This document shows positions 60,917 through 64,000 of a DNA stretch of 64,000 nucleotides, one piece after another. Source of the DNA: Aliivibrio finisterrensis_A (GTDB lineage: Bacteria; Pseudomonadota; Gammaproteobacteria; Enterobacterales; Vibrionaceae); NCBI RefSeq assembly GCF_004167675.1, contig NZ_SEZQ01000009.1, one strand, 5' to 3'. The translations under genes and the position numbers were made by a program. The notes under the pieces are model-generated. The model did no database searches, had not been told where the DNA came from, and saw only the letters and a list, made by a program, of their open reading frames with translations. How positions within the stretch are numbered: the first letter of the stretch is position 1; each line of letters opens with the position of its first letter.

Positions 60917-61408
60917 ATGAGCACAAATACTTACTCAATTTACGTCGATGGCGCAGCACCAAACAATCAAGGCGGTTGCATGAAAGGCGGTATCGGTATT
61001 GCGGTATACGATGAATATAATGATTTAATCGATTCATACTCAATCACAGTCAATAGAGCAACAGACAATGCAGAGCTAGAACTCATGGCATTAGTGGAAG
61101 GGTTAGAATATGCCGCTGATGGCGATATCATCTACTCAGACAGTGAGTTCTGTGTAAAGGGCTACAACGAATGGCTTGATGGTTGGAAAGCAAAGGGATG
61201 GCGCAAAGCAAATAAAAAGCCAGTGGCTTATCGTCATTTATGGCAACAAGTGGATGAACTACGTAGAGAGAAGTATGTAGAGGTAGTAAAAGTGAAGGCG
61301 CACAGTGGTATTGAAGGGAATGAAGAGGCCGATTCTTTAGCATCAATGGCGGCATGTAGTGATAAAATTTCTGCAGGAAAGGTGTTAATAAATCAAAAGA
61401 CTATTTAG
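60917..61408 (+). CDS. Ribonuclease HI
   Basis: This 163-residue RNase H-fold protein has all acidic catalytic residues: YVDGAAPNNQGG, AELELMALVEGL, IYSDSEFCVKGYNEW and GNEEADSLAS. It also keeps KAHSGIEGNEEAD with the metal-coordinating histidine. It degrades RNA in RNA-DNA hybrids. It is clearly not in the chromosomal rnhA-dnaQ context, so it is an extra, element-borne copy that may process replication primers or R-loops of the element. AGGTAG precedes the ATG. Confidence 0.9.
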   Translation: MSTNTYSIYVDGAAPNNQGGCMKGGIGIAVYDEYNDLIDSYSITVNRATDNAELELMALVEGLEYAADGDIIYSDSEFCVKGYNEWLDGWKAKGWRKANKKPVAYRHLWQQVDELRREKYVEVVKVKAHSGIEGNEEADSLASMAACSDKISAGKVLINQKTI

Positions 61409-61527
61409 AATTAGAGCGTATGATTGATACTTTACAAAAAGGCCACGTAGCCTGACATTCAATAAATGGCTAAGTAATTATTAAAAATCACAATACTCTG
61501 ACTAATAAATCGCATGGAAATATAGAA

Positions 61528-63861
61528 ATGGAAGATAAATTGAATACTCTTAGTGAGCTGAAATCTCAACTAACAACACATTTAAAAAGCGATGAACTTG
61601 ATCACGGTTTAGTTTTAAAGCTTAGTCATGAAATTGCTGCATTAGAAGAAGGGAAAGTGAGGTTTTCTATAGATGCAGGAGTGATCGATAGATTGGGCCA
61701 AGAACTAGTTGCTAGGCAAGAAACTGCAGTATCCGAGCTAGTAAAAAATTCCTTTGATGCTGATGCAGAGTTAGTTACTTTAACTTTTAAAGATTCTGAT
61801 TCAATAGGTGGAACTCTCATTCTTGATGATGATGATGATGGTGATGGTATGACTCGTGATGAATTAGTTAACGGATTTATGAGGATATCTTCGACATCAA
61901 AAATTCATAATCCTATATCGAGAACATTCAAAAGACAACGTGCAGGTCAAAAAGGTATAGGTCGCTTTTCAGTTCAAAGGCTTGGCTTAAGTCTAACTAT
62001 TATCACTCAAGTTGCGGATTCTGATTTTGCATTAGTCCTTAAAATTAATTGGGATGATTATCAAAAAGATTCCAATTTGTTAACTATTGCAAATGAACTT
62101 GAAGTTACGAAAAAAGTGAAACACAAGGGAACTCAACTAGTTATTACAGGGCTTCGAGACAAGTGGAGTAAAGCCGCTATTCGTCGAGTTTATCGCTATG
62201 TATCTAATATTATTCAACCCTTCTCTTTAGCTGATGTTGTTACAACAGAAAATAGCTACAAGGGTAATATTGACCCAGGATTTAAAGCTTTATTTTCTAA
62301 GCAAGACGGAAACTCTCGTCCTATTAAGGTAGCAGACCAAGAAGTCATGATTTATGATCATGCGGTAGCAGAGATACATGGACAAATAGATGGAAGTGGA
62401 ATTGGCGTTTATACCGTAGATAGTAAAAAATTAGATATCAATGAAATTGGTGAAATTGGTAATGATCAAGAGGATTCAAGTGTCCCTTTTAGTAAACTTA
62501 AAAATGTAAGATTCAAAGCTTATTATTATATTTATGATGGGGACTTACTACCAAAAATGCATTCGACAAGTATTCGAAAGCTAGCTCAACGTGAAGGCGG
62601 TATTAAGTTATATCGTAATGGGTTTAGGGTATTACCTTATGCGGAACCTGGTAATGATTGGTTAGATTTAGATCGGTCAGTAAGAAGACGAACAATTCTT
62701 CCACAGCATGCTAATATAAATTTCTTTGGTTTTGTAGAAATTAAAGATCCTGATAATTTTTTCAATGAAACGTCTAGTCGAGAAGGGATAATTGAAAATG
62801 AAGCATTTATTCAATTAAGAAACTTTGTTCATAGAACTATACTTGCCGGTGTGTTGAAAGTAGCAGCAGTTAGGAACATAAAACAAACACCTTCTCAAGT
62901 TAAAGATGACAATGGGAATTATGAAGAGATAAGCGTTAAAATTAAGAATATAGCAAAGACAATTGAAGAGCTAGAACGTGAATTTGAAGAAGATAGTGGT
63001 GGAAGTAAGAAAAGAGGAAAGCGTAAAACTAAGGTAATTAAAGACGCAATTGAAGAGCTGGATGCTTTGCATAAGTCAGAATTAAAAAAGACAATTAAAG
63101 AACGTTCAATGTTGAGAGTTTTAAGTAGTGTAGGTTTAACCGTATCTCAATTTATCCATGAAATTAAACACCATATGGATCATATTAAAAGTGACATTTC
63201 TTTTCTTATAAGTGAATTAGAAGGAAATAAAGTAGCACTTGAACGACTTACAATCTTGGACTCTAATTTCGAATCATTTACTAATTATACCTCTTATTTT
63301 AATGACGTTGTCTCACAAAATATAATTCGAGATATTCGACCTCAAAATATGCTTAAAATATTAAAAAGCTTTGTTAATTCAATGAGGGCGGATGCTTCTA
63401 AATCAGGAATCGAGTTATTACCACCCAAGTTTAGTAAAGATTGGCTATACACCAAATCAATGCATCCTTCTGAATGGTCGTCTGTGCTGTTTAATTTTTA
63501 TACTAATTCTAAGAAGGCTATTCAAAGAGCAAAATCAAATGGGAAGATATTCATTGAGTGTGGTGAAGAAAATGATTTAATTTTTTTAGAGTTTTCAGAT
63601 AATGGTGATGGAATTGAACTTGGTGAAGAAGAAAAAATATTTGATGAATTCTACACAACCACAAGTGTCGGTTCATTGTCAGAATTAGATCATAATACTG
63701 AAATTTTAGGGACAGGATTGGGATTGAAAATTACCAAGGATATTATTAAAGGATACCGTGGGAACATACGTGTAGTTTCAGCGAAAAGTGACTTTTCAAC
63801 CTGTATTCGCATTGAAATTGGAAAAGCAACAGATAAGGAGTTAGACGAGCATGGTATATAA
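61528..63861 (+). CDS. Dual-GHKL sensor: Hsp90/MORC-like ATPase fused to a histidine kinase
   Basis: This 777-residue soluble protein has two Bergerat ATPase modules. The first (residues about 35-200) has the N-box ELVKNSFDADA (Glu70, Asn74), DDGDGM (104-108) and GQKGIGRF (140-147), as in Hsp90/MutL/MORC, followed by a transducer-like region to about 460 containing NETSSREGIIENEAF. A charged coiled coil (about 470-530) leads to a histidine-kinase core: H-box FIHEIKHHMDHI (His544), N-box NFYTNSKKA (Asn656), G1 DNGDGI (Asp691), F-box IFDEFYTTT and G2 GTGLGL (728-733). The gene overlaps that of a receiver protein by 11 bases. The combination suggests that conformational sensing by the first ATPase drives phosphorelay, perhaps in defence. 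No membrane segment is present. Confidence 0.75.
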   Translation: MEDKLNTLSELKSQLTTHLKSDELDHGLVLKLSHEIAALEEGKVRFSIDAGVIDRLGQELVARQETAVSELVKNSFDADAELVTLTFKDSDSIGGTLILDDDDDGDGMTRDELVNGFMRISSTSKIHNPISRTFKRQRAGQKGIGRFSVQRLGLSLTIITQVADSDFALVLKINWDDYQKDSNLLTIANELEVTKKVKHKGTQLVITGLRDKWSKAAIRRVYRYVSNIIQPFSLADVVTTENSYKGNIDPGFKALFSKQDGNSRPIKVADQEVMIYDHAVAEIHGQIDGSGIGVYTVDSKKLDINEIGEIGNDQEDSSVPFSKLKNVRFKAYYYIYDGDLLPKMHSTSIRKLAQREGGIKLYRNGFRVLPYAEPGNDWLDLDRSVRRRTILPQHANINFFGFVEIKDPDNFFNETSSREGIIENEAFIQLRNFVHRTILAGVLKVAAVRNIKQTPSQVKDDNGNYEEISVKIKNIAKTIEELEREFEEDSGGSKKRGKRKTKVIKDAIEELDALHKSELKKTIKERSMLRVLSSVGLTVSQFIHEIKHHMDHIKSDISFLISELEGNKVALERLTILDSNFESFTNYTSYFNDVVSQNIIRDIRPQNMLKILKSFVNSMRADASKSGIELLPPKFSKDWLYTKSMHPSEWSSVLFNFYTNSKKAIQRAKSNGKIFIECGEENDLIFLEFSDNGDGIELGEEEKIFDEFYTTTSVGSLSELDHNTEILGTGLGLKITKDIIKGYRGNIRVVSAKSDFSTCIRIEIGKATDKELDEHGI

Positions 63862-64000
63862 AGTTGTTTACATAGAAGATCAAGATGCAGAATCTGTTAT
63901 TCATGATTTATCACAGTGTGATTTAGAAGTAGTTCATTGCCACCCTGGTACATTTAAAGAAACTATAACAAAAGTAGATAGCCATAAGCCTGATTTAATA
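63851..64000 (+). CDS. Response-regulator receiver protein, truncated by window end
   Basis: ATG at 63851 overlaps the kinase stop by 11 bases. The 50 visible residues (MVYKVVYIEDQDAESVIHDL and onward) give beta-1, the acidic pair Glu-Asp of the phosphorylation pocket (IEDQD), alpha-1, and run to HKPDLI, the strand that normally ends in the phospho-acceptor aspartate just beyond the edge. The output domain is outside the window. Translational coupling to the dual-GHKL kinase marks them as a cognate pair. Confidence 0.72.
   Translation, partial: MVYKVVYIEDQDAESVIHDLSQCDLEVVHCHPGTFKETITKVDSHKPDLI

Overview
The window reads as chromosomal DNA of a Vibrionaceae bacterium, most like the Aliivibrio (Vibrio) fischeri group. 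The evidence is the AT-rich Vibrio-type coding sequence, the conserved gene orders rlmD-relA-(flagellin)-mazG-pyrG-eno and ftsB-ispD-ispF-truD-surE-pcm-nlpD-rpoS, and a solitary flagellin gene inserted between relA and mazG, as I recall for flaF of V. fischeri. No tRNA, rRNA or CRISPR array was seen.

Bases 1-14.8 kb are core genome on the plus strand: 23S rRNA methylation (rlmD, cut by the window edge), stringent response (relA), a flagellin with its own sigma-28-type promoter, nucleotide housekeeping (mazG, pyrG), enolase, and a tightly packed operon for cell division, isoprenoid synthesis, tRNA pseudouridylation, protein and nucleotide repair, and the stationary-phase sigma factor.

Bases 14.8-43.1 kb are transport and metabolism genes on both strands: an ynjCDF-like ABC/phospholipid-synthase cluster lacking a binding protein; a CNT nucleoside transporter behind a perfect CRP palindrome and a candidate 37-codon leader ORF; dcuB; metA behind MetJ boxes; a sulfane-sulfur module (CoA-disulfide reductase-rhodanese plus split YeeE/YedE transporter); a VOC protein behind a SoxR-type operator; the acid-stress lysine decarboxylase system cadC...cadB-cadA followed by pdxY, whose product can supply the PLP cofactor of CadA; a transporter consisting only of the MgtE membrane domain, preceded by a 19-codon acidic/proline leader peptide; a sigZ-like ECF sigma factor next to a MITE; and a four-gene glutathione operon (gshA, two ABC exporter halves and a eukaryotic-type glutathione synthetase).

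Bases 43.1-64 kb are accessory. The first insert (43.2-48.5 kb) carries a frameshifted serine-recombinase remnant, three phased ACAAC-N6-GTTGT palindromes and a 1463-residue NACHT/STAND-type NTPase. It is bounded by a 31-bp imperfect direct repeat that overlaps terminators. Next come a divergent pair (a possible ribbon-helix-helix/MatP-like coiled-coil protein and an unknown 455-residue protein), a YagK/YfjJ-type replication-like protein with repeats upstream, a GYF_2 membrane protein, and a two-LysM protein with a hydrophobic C-terminus whose gene overlaps that of a small membrane protein (an effector/immunity-like pair). A minus-strand operon of mobile-element accessory genes follows (RadC-like, two DUF2787 paralogues, an LPD25-like protein, a 56-codon ORF, a WYL-type regulator and a secreted small protein), together with alpA and an RNase HI. 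The window ends in a two-component-like pair. Its kinase has two Bergerat (GHKL) ATPase modules, one Hsp90/MORC-like at the N-terminus and one histidine-kinase-like at the C-terminus, and its gene overlaps a response-regulator gene cut by the window edge. The NACHT NTPase and the dual-GHKL kinase/regulator pair are the strongest candidates for undescribed conflict (defence) systems.
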